From NCBI GenBank assembly GCA_946631535.1, contig CAMPAF010000042.1, positions 1 through 12,844 of the forward strand: a DNA stretch of 12,844 bases, given 5' to 3'. The position numbers and the translations under genes are program-made. Shown piece by piece: positions 1-6,789 of the stretch (position 1 is its first letter; every line of letters starts with the position of its first letter). The notes beneath the pieces were generated by a model. The model searched no databases. It was not told where the DNA came from and was given only the letters and a program-made list of their open reading frames with translations. The stretch is from an uncultured Verrucomicrobiota bacterium (GTDB lineage Bacteria > Verrucomicrobiota > Kiritimatiellia > RFP12 > UBA1067).

Positions 1-3000
1 GTGGTATTGCACGACGCCGCTGTAGATGCCGCCGTCCCGCCCAAGGTTGTCGGCCACGTAGCAGCCGTAGAGCGCCACCTGGCGCCCTGCGGGCGAGTTG
101 CCGGTCACGCGGTTGCCGACGATGCGGCAGCGCCTGAACGTGACGTTGAACCCGGCGCCGCCGCGGTGGGAGACGCACCCCGTCACGACGCAGTCCTCGA
201 CGGCGTTGCCGTCAGCCGCGCGCCCGAGCGCTCCGCCGCCGTAGTTGTTGTCGTCCATCTCGTTCGTCCAGTCGGTGCGCCCGCCGCGAAGCGTAAAGCC
301 TCGCACCTTCGACCCCTTGTTCAGGTAGACGCACCTCACGGCGTCGAGTCCCAGCCCATACTCGCCGTCCTTCGTGCCGAGCCCGCCCTCGATCACCGTC
401 TCGTCCGCAGTTCCTTCCGCGACGAGCGTCACGTTCGTCTGCACCACCACGCGCGACGGGATCACGACGTCCGTGTTGCTCTTCGTCGTAGCCGTCAGGA
501 ACGGATTGTCCTGCACCATCGTCCCCGCATCGTACACGCCGGGCAGCGCGTGAACCATCTCGCCCGCCCAGGCGTGCGACATCGCGCCGGCGAGCGTCTT
601 CTTCGCGTGCGCCGCGTCCCATCCCGTGTTCGCGTCGTTGCCGTTCGTCGCGTCCACCCACCAGTCGGTGTTGTAGATTGGCTTTACGATGAACGACGTG
701 AAGTCCGCCAACTGGTCCGCCGTCACCGTGACCGACGCGCCCGACACGACCTGCGTGGCGCCGTTCACCTCGAAGCCGATCAGCTGACGGTCGGCGCGCG
801 TGGCCGTGACCGTGACGGGGAATTCGGTGAAGATTCCCTCGATGTCGGTTCCGCCGGGAACGGGCGAGACGATCCGCAGCGACGTGACGAGATCGCTCAC
901 CGCGCCCGCCGTGATCCGCCCGTTGGGGCCGATCGGGAACGGCTTGCCGTTGAAGTCCGCGAAACAGCCGCCGTCGGCAAACACGCGCGGATCGCCGAGG
1001 TACGTTCCGGCGTTCCCCGCGTAAGGGCGGAAGTCGCCGTTCAGGTAGTCGGCGAACAGCGTCGTCTCCTTCACGCTGCCGTTCGGGGTGACGCTCGCCT
1101 TCTCGTAGACGCAGCAGCCGACCTGGGAGGCGCTCTCGATGTCGTTCCCCACGGCGTTGACGGCGAAGACGGTATTGGACGCTCCGTCGCAGTTGGTCGC
1201 CAGCTGCACGTTCGAGCAATAGTTGCTCACCACCGTGCAGTTGCGTGCGGAGGAGTTCTGGCCGACGATGCCGTTCCCGGAGCGGTTGCGCGTGTAGATG
1301 CTGCTCCGCACGACGCCCGTGCGCGTGATGGCGTTGCCGCCGCGGACGGCCACGTTGTCCACGAGCAGGCAGCGGTCAATGGTCCCGCCGAACATCGCCC
1401 CCGCGCGGCTCGCCACGCAGTTGGTCACCACGCAGTCCAGCAAGGCGGAGTTGTAGGTGCCGTTGCCGGTTTCGGCGATCGCCGCCGCCGCGCCGCCGCG
1501 CCCGCCGAGGATATCCGAGTTGGTCTCGCTCACCGCCGTGCGGCCTCCCGTCAGCGTGAAGCCCTGGACGGCATGGCGGCTGTTGAGGAAGGCCACGCAA
1601 CGCGTCGCGTTCGGACCGAGGCCGTAGTCGTTCGCCACGGCCGGCGCGGGGTCCTCCGCGCCGACGATGAACGTGTCGTGCGGCCCGCTCTGCGCCCTCA
1701 GGCGCACGGACCGGTTGGACGCGAACACGACGCGGTTCGACGTGCCGCGTTCGACGGCGCCGCCCTCGTCGTACCGGCCGGGCGCCGCGTAGACGACTGC
1801 GGAGCCAATCGAATCGCGCTCGAGCCCGTCCATTGCCCCCTGGAGCGTACGCCACGGCGTCGCCGCCGATCCGTCCGCCTCGTCGTCGCCGCTCGGCGAG
1901 ACGTACCGCACCACGCCGGTCGCGGCCGCGACCGTCGCGCTGCCCGAGACGGGCGGAAGCACGTAGTAGACGTCATCCGCCGTCGGCCAGCGGCAGAGGC
2001 CGTTGTAGTGGTAGTACACGATCTCCTTGCCACCCGCACCGGGTTGGAACGTGACGGCGAAGGCGCGCGGCCAAGGCGCCGCGTAGGCGTACGCGCTCGA
2101 CCGCACGGGCACGCCGTCCACGTACAGCGTCCCGTCACTTGCCTTCGAAAACGAGAGGTAGCCGCTCCCCTCGCACGAGACGACCTCCTGCACGGCGCCG
2201 CAGTAGCCCTCGGCAAGCGGATTCTGCGTCACGGCCTCGCCCTCGGCGCGGAGGCGGAAGTCGCCCGCCGCAGGCGCAACAAAGATCCGTGCCGCATTCT
2301 CGTCCACGTACACGCACCCGTTGGGCTTACCGGTGATGCCCGTGATGCAGGTGTAGATGTTCTGGTCGATGCCGCATCCGCTGTTGGCCACGGAGACGCA
2401 GTTGCTCGCGAATCTGACCGACAAACCGTCGAAGTTAGAAAATGCGCTCAGCGTCTCGTTGTACGCGATCGTGCAGTTCACGACGCTGTAGCCGTAGGCG
2501 ATTACGCCGACGGTGTTATTCGCCAAGGTCGAGTTTCGGTAGAGGACGCAGCCTTCCAGATGACACTGGCGGGCCGCCGCGCCAAAGCTGGACGCCCTGT
2601 TGCCCGTGAAGGTGCAGTTGACCGCCTTGATGCCATACGTCGCGCCGCCGCGCGTACCCGTGTTGTCGCGAAACACGCAGTTGCTCGCCACGATGTACGA
2701 AACGAAATCGATGCCAGGATTGCTTCTCCGGTTGAGGATGCCTGCGCCGCGCACGGGCTCGGTGTCGCTGCCGAACGCGGTCGCGCCGTCGCGGATCGTG
2801 AAACCTTCGATCTTCACGTCGGTCAAGTTGTTCGCCACGGCGATGCAACGCACCGCCGCCGGGCCCATGCCCCAGGGCGAGGCGTCCTGCGCCACGGTGA
2901 GGTCCTTCGCGCCGACGATGTGCGTGACGGCCGCGCCGTCGCGCGAGCGGAGCGTGAGGTTCTTCGTGATGTGCACGCGGTTCGACGACACCACCGAGTT

Positions 3001-3222
3001 GGCGGTGAACGTGTCGCCGCCCTCGTCGTAGACGCCCGGCAGCACCGTCACCACGTCCCCGGCCGACGCCGCGCTCACCGCCGCCTGGATCGTCCGCTTC
3101 GCGGCCTCCACGGACTTGCCGTTGCCACTGTCGTCATGGCGCTTGCGGTCAACAAACCATTCAGTCGCGGCAACGTTCATGCACATCGCCGCCAATCCTG
3201 CCACAAAGGCTATTCTTTTCAT
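1..3222 (-). CDS. Secreted three-module right-handed beta-helix protein (3' end outside window)
   Basis: The reading frame is open from an ATG at 3222 to the window edge, 1,074 codons without a stop, so the C-terminus is missing. Residues 1-19 (MKRIAFVAGLAAMCMNVAA) look like a signal peptide. Three modules of about 415 residues follow. Each opens with a strand and Asp-rich turn (WFVDRKRHDD at 22, RYVSPSGDDE at 439, WWVDATNGND at 854), then a helix-like segment (KRTIQAAV, WRTLQGAM, KKTLAGAM), then a PGVYDEGG-type motif at 62, 481 and 894. Cys/Asn-ended coils such as NCVFRDN, NCTFTGN and NCTIAYN then stack, typical of parallel beta-helices related to DUF1565, Pmp-like and choice-of-anchor Q proteins. 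Modules 1 and 2 close with a degenerate DFRL/DFRP segment resembling the family's GDFRL..SPAIDAG ending. It is probably exported as an adhesin or glycan-binding surface protein. A lyase activity cannot be excluded, but I see no catalytic signature. Its own promoter lies upstream. Confidence 0.85.
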   Translation of the reverse strand, partial: MKRIAFVAGLAAMCMNVAATEWFVDRKRHDDSGNGKSVEAAKRTIQAAVSAASAGDVVTVLPGVYDEGGDTFTANSVVSSNRVHITKNLTLRSRDGAAVTHIVGAKDLTVAQDASPWGMGPAAVRCIAVANNLTDVKIEGFTIRDGATAFGSDTEPVRGAGILNRRSNPGIDFVSYIVASNCVFRDNTGTRGGATYGIKAVNCTFTGNRASSFGAAARQCHLEGCVLYRNSTLANNTVGVIAYGYSVVNCTIAYNETLSAFSNFDGLSVRFASNCVSVANSGCGIDQNIYTCITGITGKPNGCVYVDENAARIFVAPAAGDFRLRAEGEAVTQNPLAEGYCGAVQEVVSCEGSGYLSFSKASDGTLYVDGVPVRSSAYAYAAPWPRAFAVTFQPGAGGKEIVYYHYNGLCRWPTADDVYYVLPPVSGSATVAAATGVVRYVSPSGDDEADGSAATPWRTLQGAMDGLERDSIGSAVVYAAPGRYDEGGAVERGTSNRVVFASNRSVRLRAQSGPHDTFIVGAEDPAPAVANDYGLGPNATRCVAFLNSRHAVQGFTLTGGRTAVSETNSDILGGRGGAAAAIAETGNGTYNSALLDCVVTNCVASRAGAMFGGTIDRCLLVDNVAVRGGNAITRTGVVRSSIYTRNRSGNGIVGQNSSARNCTVVSNYCSNVQLATNCDGASNTVFAVNAVGNDIESASQVGCCVYEKASVTPNGSVKETTLFADYLNGDFRPYAGNAGTYLGDPRVFADGGCFADFNGKPFPIGPNGRITAGAVSDLVTSLRIVSPVPGGTDIEGIFTEFPVTVTATRADRQLIGFEVNGATQVVSGASVTVTADQLADFTSFIVKPIYNTDWWVDATNGNDANTGWDAAHAKKTLAGAMSHAWAGEMVHALPGVYDAGTMVQDNPFLTATTKSNTDVVIPSRVVVQTNVTLVAEGTADETVIEGGLGTKDGEYGLGLDAVRCVYLNKGSKVRGFTLRGGRTDWTNEMDDNNYGGGALGRAADGNAVEDCVVTGCVSHRGGAGFNVTFRRCRIVGNRVTGNSPAGRQVALYGCYVADNLGRDGGIYSGVVQYH

Positions 3223-3244
3223 TCTCTTACGTTTCCTTTCGTCG

Positions 3245-3268
3245 GCGCGCACCGCTTCCGCGGCGCGC
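3245..3268 (-). promoter_or_regulatory. Leader hairpin before beta-helix gene
   Basis: On the minus strand, a GCGCGC arm (3268-3263) pairs with GCGCGC (3250-3245). An inner CGC/GCG pairing is closed by a GGAA loop of GNRA type, with a two-base bulge. The hairpin would form in the mRNA leader about 20 nt upstream of the start codon at 3222. It could affect ribosome access or mRNA stability. GC-rich DNA throws up such hairpins by chance, so the role is speculative. Confidence 0.3.
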
Positions 3269-3293
3269 AGAACAGTCTGGCCACTACTTTACG

Positions 3294-3301
3294 TGACGTC
3301 A
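3294..3301. promoter_or_regulatory. TGACGTCA palindrome at predicted transcription start
   Basis: This is a perfect 8-bp palindrome that abuts and overlaps by one base the predicted -10 box of the beta-helix gene promoter. It would cover the transcription start. The position suits a repressor operator, but no second copy is seen in this region and the binding protein is unknown. Confidence 0.25.
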
Positions 3302-3330
3302 TCATATCACATTCAAGCCGTTTGCGGCAA
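3301..3330 (-). promoter_or_regulatory. Predicted sigma70-type promoter of the beta-helix gene
   Basis: Reading the minus strand, TTGCCG (3330-3325) is followed by an 18-base spacer and TATGAT (3306-3301). A TGA extension immediately before the -10 hexamer gives the TGn of an extended -10. Transcription would start near 3294, leaving a leader of about 70 nt before the ATG at 3222. A dedicated promoter fits the long gap from the upstream operon. Confidence 0.55.
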
Positions 3331-3438
3331 GCCCGAAAACGAAGAGGGTCAATACGGGTAACATGAGACTTTGAGGATAAGTGGGAGGGGGACTTTCCCC
3401 AGAGGTACTTGTCCTGCAGGTATTGCGCTTGCTCGTGT

Positions 3439-3464
3439 GTTCAACCTAAAATCGGTAGTTGAAC
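3439..3464. repeat. Inverted repeat GTTCAAC-N12-GTTGAAC
   Basis: GTTCAAC at 3439-3445 and GTTGAAC at 3458-3464 are perfect 7-bp arms around a 12-base AT-rich centre. The site lies about 110 bp upstream of the predicted -35 box of the beta-helix gene. It has the shape of a dimeric regulator operator, or of a weak hairpin in the read-through transcript from the acyltransferase gene. No function can be assigned. Confidence 0.35.
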
Positions 3465-3480
3465 CATGCAAATCGACTTC

Positions 3481-3575
3481 TCACCCTTGAAAACATTGGG
3501 CGATGCAGTATTTGGCCCTTTCACCCAGAGGGTGAAAGCTCGAATGTTGATTTGGATATATGTTTTCAAGGGTGA
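3481..3575. repeat. 95-bp nested palindrome with GGGTGAAA-type arms
   Basis: The outer arms, TCACCCTTGAAAACAT at 3481-3496 and its exact reverse complement at 3560-3575, are 16 bp. An inner hairpin, CTTTCACCC (3518-3526), AGA loop, GGGTGAAAG (3530-3538), is also perfect. Both share exactly the same centre, position 3528. The 21-bp stretches between inner and outer arms do not pair. The GGGTGA core appears in all four arms, and three extend to GGGTGAAA. It sits about 37 bp beyond the acyltransferase stop codon. No T-tract follows on either strand, so it is not a standard intrinsic terminator. It could be a small non-autonomous mobile repeat, a structured 3' end or a protein-binding array. Confidence 0.75.
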
Positions 3576-3611
3576 AATGTACTTCTCGAGGTTTCAACTG
3601 CCGAATATAGG

Positions 3612-4655
3612 CTAACAGTCACGGTAGAAAGACGATATCTTTGAACATATCCATTTGACGGGTGTGGATGCCATGTAATGCGGTTCCCAAAAACGGAGCC
3701 GGATGAAATCGACTGCCGACACAACCAGAAAGACCACAAACGAAATACCCGCGACGACGCCCGCGAACACGGCCGGCGAGGCGTTGACGAATGAATCCGC
3801 GCGGCACAGGACATTCCACTGGTAATGGATGAAGGCGGGGGTCTGATGGACGATATAGACCGCAAACACCGAGCGCGCCGCAAAGTTTATTCCCTTCACC
3901 ACGCCGAAATCCAGCCGAAGGAATCCAAAGAATATCAGAAAGGCGCAGAGGAAGTTCGGCAACGACTTGATGTTGACGATCCAATAATCCGCAATCGGAT
4001 GCGTAACTGTAATTAGCCGCATGCCCACAAGGGCAGAATAGACGGCGCACCCCGCCAACAAAAACCATTTCGCGCCACGAAACCGACCAAGCATTTTTTC
4101 TTTCTTGATTATGCCAATGACAAGATAAACAACGCAGAACCACGTGAAATCGGCCAGGTAGTCAAGCGGCGTGGAGCAGGGGATTGTCGGAACAAGGCAG
4201 AAAAGGAAAATCAAAACAGCCAGCAACGTGCGTTGCATACGAGCCGGCAAGGTGAAGAAATGATTCAAGAACGGCGATAGGGCAATCAACGAGATATAGG
4301 CGCTCGCAAACCAGACGGAACGACCGAAGAAAGGTAACACTCCTTGAAGAACGTTACGAAGGCCACCCGCTTCACCCATCAAAAGCATACAAATCGTTAT
4401 CGGCACGCTGTAAAAGAATACTTCCAGATAGAGCCGGACGATGCGTTCGGCCTTGAACTTGGCATCCACCATGAACCAAACGCCTAGGATCAAGAACACG
4501 TTGACGCCAATGCGCACACCTGATCCCAGCAGCATGGCGAGGATGTGGTTCGTCCCCGTCACATTGACAAGTGAACTTTGGCTGAGGAGATGGCCGCTCA
4601 CAATAGCCAGCATCGCGAGAATCCTCAAAAGCTCAAGATTGCTCTTTCGCGGCAT
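3612..4655 (-). CDS. Acyltransferase-3 family integral membrane O-acyltransferase
   Basis: The 347-residue protein is a multi-span membrane protein of the Acyl_transf_3 (OafA/OatA-like) family, which transfers acetyl or other acyl groups to surface polysaccharides or peptidoglycan. The N-terminal segment SNLELLRILAMLAIVSGHLL carries the family's Arg-X10-His motif (Arg11, His22). GVNVFLILGVWFMVD (50-64), SAYISLIALSPFLN and a late SVFAVYIVHQTPAF segment match conserved parts of the family. The length is normal. An ATG at 4661 is 6 nt upstream in the same frame; 4655 is preferred because the nearest GAG lies 9 nt away rather than 3, and because the family usually starts just before the SNLELLR segment. 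The stop of the upstream glucuronidase gene is only 14 bp away, so the genes are probably co-transcribed. The gene is clearly AT-richer than its neighbours, suggesting acquisition. The acceptor glycan is unknown. Confidence 0.88.
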   Translation of the reverse strand: MPRKSNLELLRILAMLAIVSGHLLSQSSLVNVTGTNHILAMLLGSGVRIGVNVFLILGVWFMVDAKFKAERIVRLYLEVFFYSVPITICMLLMGEAGGLRNVLQGVLPFFGRSVWFASAYISLIALSPFLNHFFTLPARMQRTLLAVLIFLFCLVPTIPCSTPLDYLADFTWFCVVYLVIGIIKKEKMLGRFRGAKWFLLAGCAVYSALVGMRLITVTHPIADYWIVNIKSLPNFLCAFLIFFGFLRLDFGVVKGINFAARSVFAVYIVHQTPAFIHYQWNVLCRADSFVNASPAVFAGVVAGISFVVFLVVSAVDFIRLRFWEPHYMASTPVKWICSKISSFYRDC

Positions 4656-4669
4656 GGTCATATTCTCAT

Positions 4670-6781
4670 TCAAAATTGGGCGACGGAGTCCTGAACGACC
4701 TTGATCAGGTCGCGGGCGTGCTCGATGATCTTCGGCAGCGGCACCTGGACGCGGCACTTGTGCCAGTCGGCCCACTTGCCGCGGCAGTAGCGCGCGTCCA
4801 GAGCCTCGGCGGATTCAAGCGCAGCTAGACCACGTTCTGCCGCAACCTTCATTCCAGCGTCGTCGCCGAGCCGGCAGAGGTCGAGCGCATCGGCGAACTC
4901 TGACATCGCGCGCGTGAAGGCGTGCATGAACGCCGCCGGATAGACGAACGCGTCGAAGGCGAGGTCCTGCTCGTTCGTGGGCGCGCGGGACATGAGAGAT
5001 CGCGCGTAGCGCTCGGTCTGCGCAAAGGCCGCCTCCTGCGCACGCAGACGCGCGTAGGTGTCGTGCCACGTCCCCATCACCGGGTGGTTCGACTCGAACA
5101 GCGCGCTCTTGAAGGGATCGAGCTTCTCCGCGCGCGCGTACGAGTTCGTCGCCGGCTCGAACGGAACTGCTGTCTTCCCTGCCTTGCGCGCGGCGAGCGC
5201 GCCGAGCAGGTCCCGGCGCAGGCGACGCCACACGTTGTGCGCCAGATGCCCGTCGAGGAACATCGGATGTCCGTGTACGGGATGGAGTTGGAACGCCTTG
5301 AAGTACATGTTGTGGAGCGACAGCCATTCCGCGCGTTGCGTGGAGAATCGGCGCGCGATCCAGTCCTTCGCCCAAGCCTCGGCGTCGAACGCACCGAGGT
5401 TCCATGTCATCGCCTGCGATGCCGCGATGCCGTAGGCGAACTCGCGCACGTTGCCAACGTTGAAGACGACGTACTCGACGGCGTTGCGCGCGGCGGCCTC
5501 CTTGAGCTGCCCGAACGTGCGCGCGGCTGGAACGCCGGGGACGAAGTGCGGTCCAGCCGTGATGAGCTGGTGGTGGTAGTAAAGGCCGTAGGTGTGCGAC
5601 GCGTCCTGCGGCGTCACGTAGAAGTCCCTGGGCCACCACCAGCCCGACGAGTTGTCGGAATAGACTATCGTCGCCCCTTCCGGGACCTTCAGCAAGCCCT
5701 TCTCGTTGAATGCCGCCCCCTCGCCCCAGAGTGTCGCCGTGAGGTAGGGATTCTCCACGCCGATTTCCCTGAGTATCTCCACCTGCTTCGCCATCGCGTC
5801 GGAGATGATCTTGGCGCGCTCCTCGTCGGATGTCGGCACCGACGGGTCGGCGGACCACATCGGCGAATCGCTGATGCCTCGGAAGCCGATCTGCCAGACG
5901 ACGTCGGGGAATTTCGCGTACGCGCGCGCCGCCTCGCGCCACATGTCCTCCACCTCGCGAGGGTGGCTGAAGTAGGAGTACTTGTAGTTCTTGCCCTTTG
6001 ACTCCCAGTGGTTGAGGAACATGAAACCGCCAAGCCCCAGCGGGTCGTGGTGGTGCTGGGAGAGGAAGAGGCCGCGCCTGGCGCAGATGGCCAGGTTCTC
6101 GGACTCGTAGTCCACGCGCGGGTCGATATAGCTGCAGGGGATGATTAGGTTGAAGCGGCTGCGCACCATCGCCTCGGCGATCGCCTCCATCGTGCCGTGG
6201 TTGATCACAACGCTGCACAGCCCCTTTGCCGTGCGCACAGGACGAGGTCCGGCGGGCTCGCGCCACTGGGAAAGGAAGTCCTCGTCGTTGATAAACCAGC
6301 CGCGGAACTTGAAAGTGGGGGAGGACTGGTGGATTTCAACGGCGTCCCACGCGAGCGTGTCCGCCTTCGGGTACGGCACGCCGTTCCAGAAGGCTAGCGG
6401 ATCGACCTTGAGGTAGCGCTCCATGAAGTCGTAGAGCCCGAACATCGTGCCGCGCGCGTCGCCGCCGGCGACGAAGAGGACGCCGTCCTTCACGGTCACA
6501 TCGTAGGATTCCCATTCCTTGCCGGTCGCGCAGGAGCGCGACCCTCCCTTTGTGGCGATGAACACGTCGCCGGCCCGCGGCGCGTTGCCTCGCAGGAGCG
6601 CAAGGTCGGCGCCTGTTATCCTCTTCACGTCGTTCGTGAAGTCCTGCGCGGCGCGGAACACGTAACCTGGCTCGCCTTCGCCAACCACAACGCGCGCCCG
6701 CTTGTCTGGCGAGACGAGCGTGAACCCGCTCGCCGACAGCGCGATTGCCGCGATTCCCAGAATCCAGATGGCGCGTCTCAT
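4670..6781 (-). CDS. Secreted GH115-type alpha-glucuronidase, short form
   Basis: The 703-residue protein starts with a likely signal peptide (residues 1-19, MRRAIWILGIAAIALSASG). An N-terminal mixed domain ends in GGDARGTMFGLYDFMER (about 106-122). The catalytic region follows: RGWFINDEDFL (160), SQHHHDPLGL (241), IGFRGISDSPMW (298), VYSDNSSGWWWP (373), YYHHQLITAGP (401) and FNVGNVREF (440). These blocks correspond in order to GH115 landmarks such as RG.FINDE, SHHEPM, GMRGDGDE, the CDDN.G segment, YYHFDYVGGP and VNVGDLKP. Known GH115 enzymes release (4-O-methyl)glucuronic acid from xylan, and some act on arabinogalactan. They are usually over 800 residues and end in extra beta-domains; this protein stops after a helical region. 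I do not assign catalytic residues individually. The ATG has an AGGAA Shine-Dalgarno overlapping the TAG of the preceding gene, 8 bp away. Divergence leaves open a related unclassified specificity. Confidence 0.8.
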   Translation of the reverse strand: MRRAIWILGIAAIALSASGFTLVSPDKRARVVVGEGEPGYVFRAAQDFTNDVKRITGADLALLRGNAPRAGDVFIATKGGSRSCATGKEWESYDVTVKDGVLFVAGGDARGTMFGLYDFMERYLKVDPLAFWNGVPYPKADTLAWDAVEIHQSSPTFKFRGWFINDEDFLSQWREPAGPRPVRTAKGLCSVVINHGTMEAIAEAMVRSRFNLIIPCSYIDPRVDYESENLAICARRGLFLSQHHHDPLGLGGFMFLNHWESKGKNYKYSYFSHPREVEDMWREAARAYAKFPDVVWQIGFRGISDSPMWSADPSVPTSDEERAKIISDAMAKQVEILREIGVENPYLTATLWGEGAAFNEKGLLKVPEGATIVYSDNSSGWWWPRDFYVTPQDASHTYGLYYHHQLITAGPHFVPGVPAARTFGQLKEAAARNAVEYVVFNVGNVREFAYGIAASQAMTWNLGAFDAEAWAKDWIARRFSTQRAEWLSLHNMYFKAFQLHPVHGHPMFLDGHLAHNVWRRLRRDLLGALAARKAGKTAVPFEPATNSYARAEKLDPFKSALFESNHPVMGTWHDTYARLRAQEAAFAQTERYARSLMSRAPTNEQDLAFDAFVYPAAFMHAFTRAMSEFADALDLCRLGDDAGMKVAAERGLAALESAEALDARYCRGKWADWHKCRVQVPLPKIIEHARDLIKVVQDSVAQF

Positions 6782-6789
6782 TGCATTTC

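Larger units (their letters stand above)
3223..3611. other. Intergenic region between acyltransferase and beta-helix genes
   Basis: This 389-bp gap carries no convincing gene. It is AT-richer than most of the window, particularly 3420-3611. Reading in the direction of transcription (descending coordinates) it holds a 95-bp nested palindrome, a 26-bp inverted repeat, a sigma70-like promoter, an 8-bp palindrome over the -10 region and a GC-rich hairpin in the leader of the beta-helix gene. I see no hairpin followed by a T-tract, so the end of the upstream operon is not marked by a canonical intrinsic terminator. Confidence 0.7.

Noticed and set aside
1..3222. CRISPR-like or tandem DNA repeats in the beta-helix gene
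   Set aside because: The repetition is at protein level and strongly diverged. No regularly spaced identical DNA units are visible.
1..3366. A 1,121-codon open frame on the plus strand opposite the beta-helix gene
   Set aside because: It lies in the same codon register as the minus-strand gene. In GC-rich DNA that avoids TTA, CTA and TCA codons the opposite strand stays open. Its translation is Arg/Val/Ala/His-rich with no domain, while the minus strand gives a signal peptide and three clear modules.
3388..3400. Small hairpin GGGGA-CTT-TCCCC
   Set aside because: A 5-bp stem in an intergenic region is expected by chance, and nothing around it suggests a terminator or operator.
3518..3538. 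Intrinsic terminator at the inner hairpin CTTTCACCC-AGA-GGGTGAAAG
   Set aside because: No T-tract follows on the minus strand after the stem, and the stem is only moderately GC-rich. It is listed as part of a palindromic repeat instead.
4662..4775. N-terminal extension of the acyltransferase to an upstream ATG at 4775
   Set aside because: The extra segment overlaps the end of the GH115 gene, is Arg/Pro-rich and unlike the family. The conserved first membrane segment begins right after the ATG at 4655.
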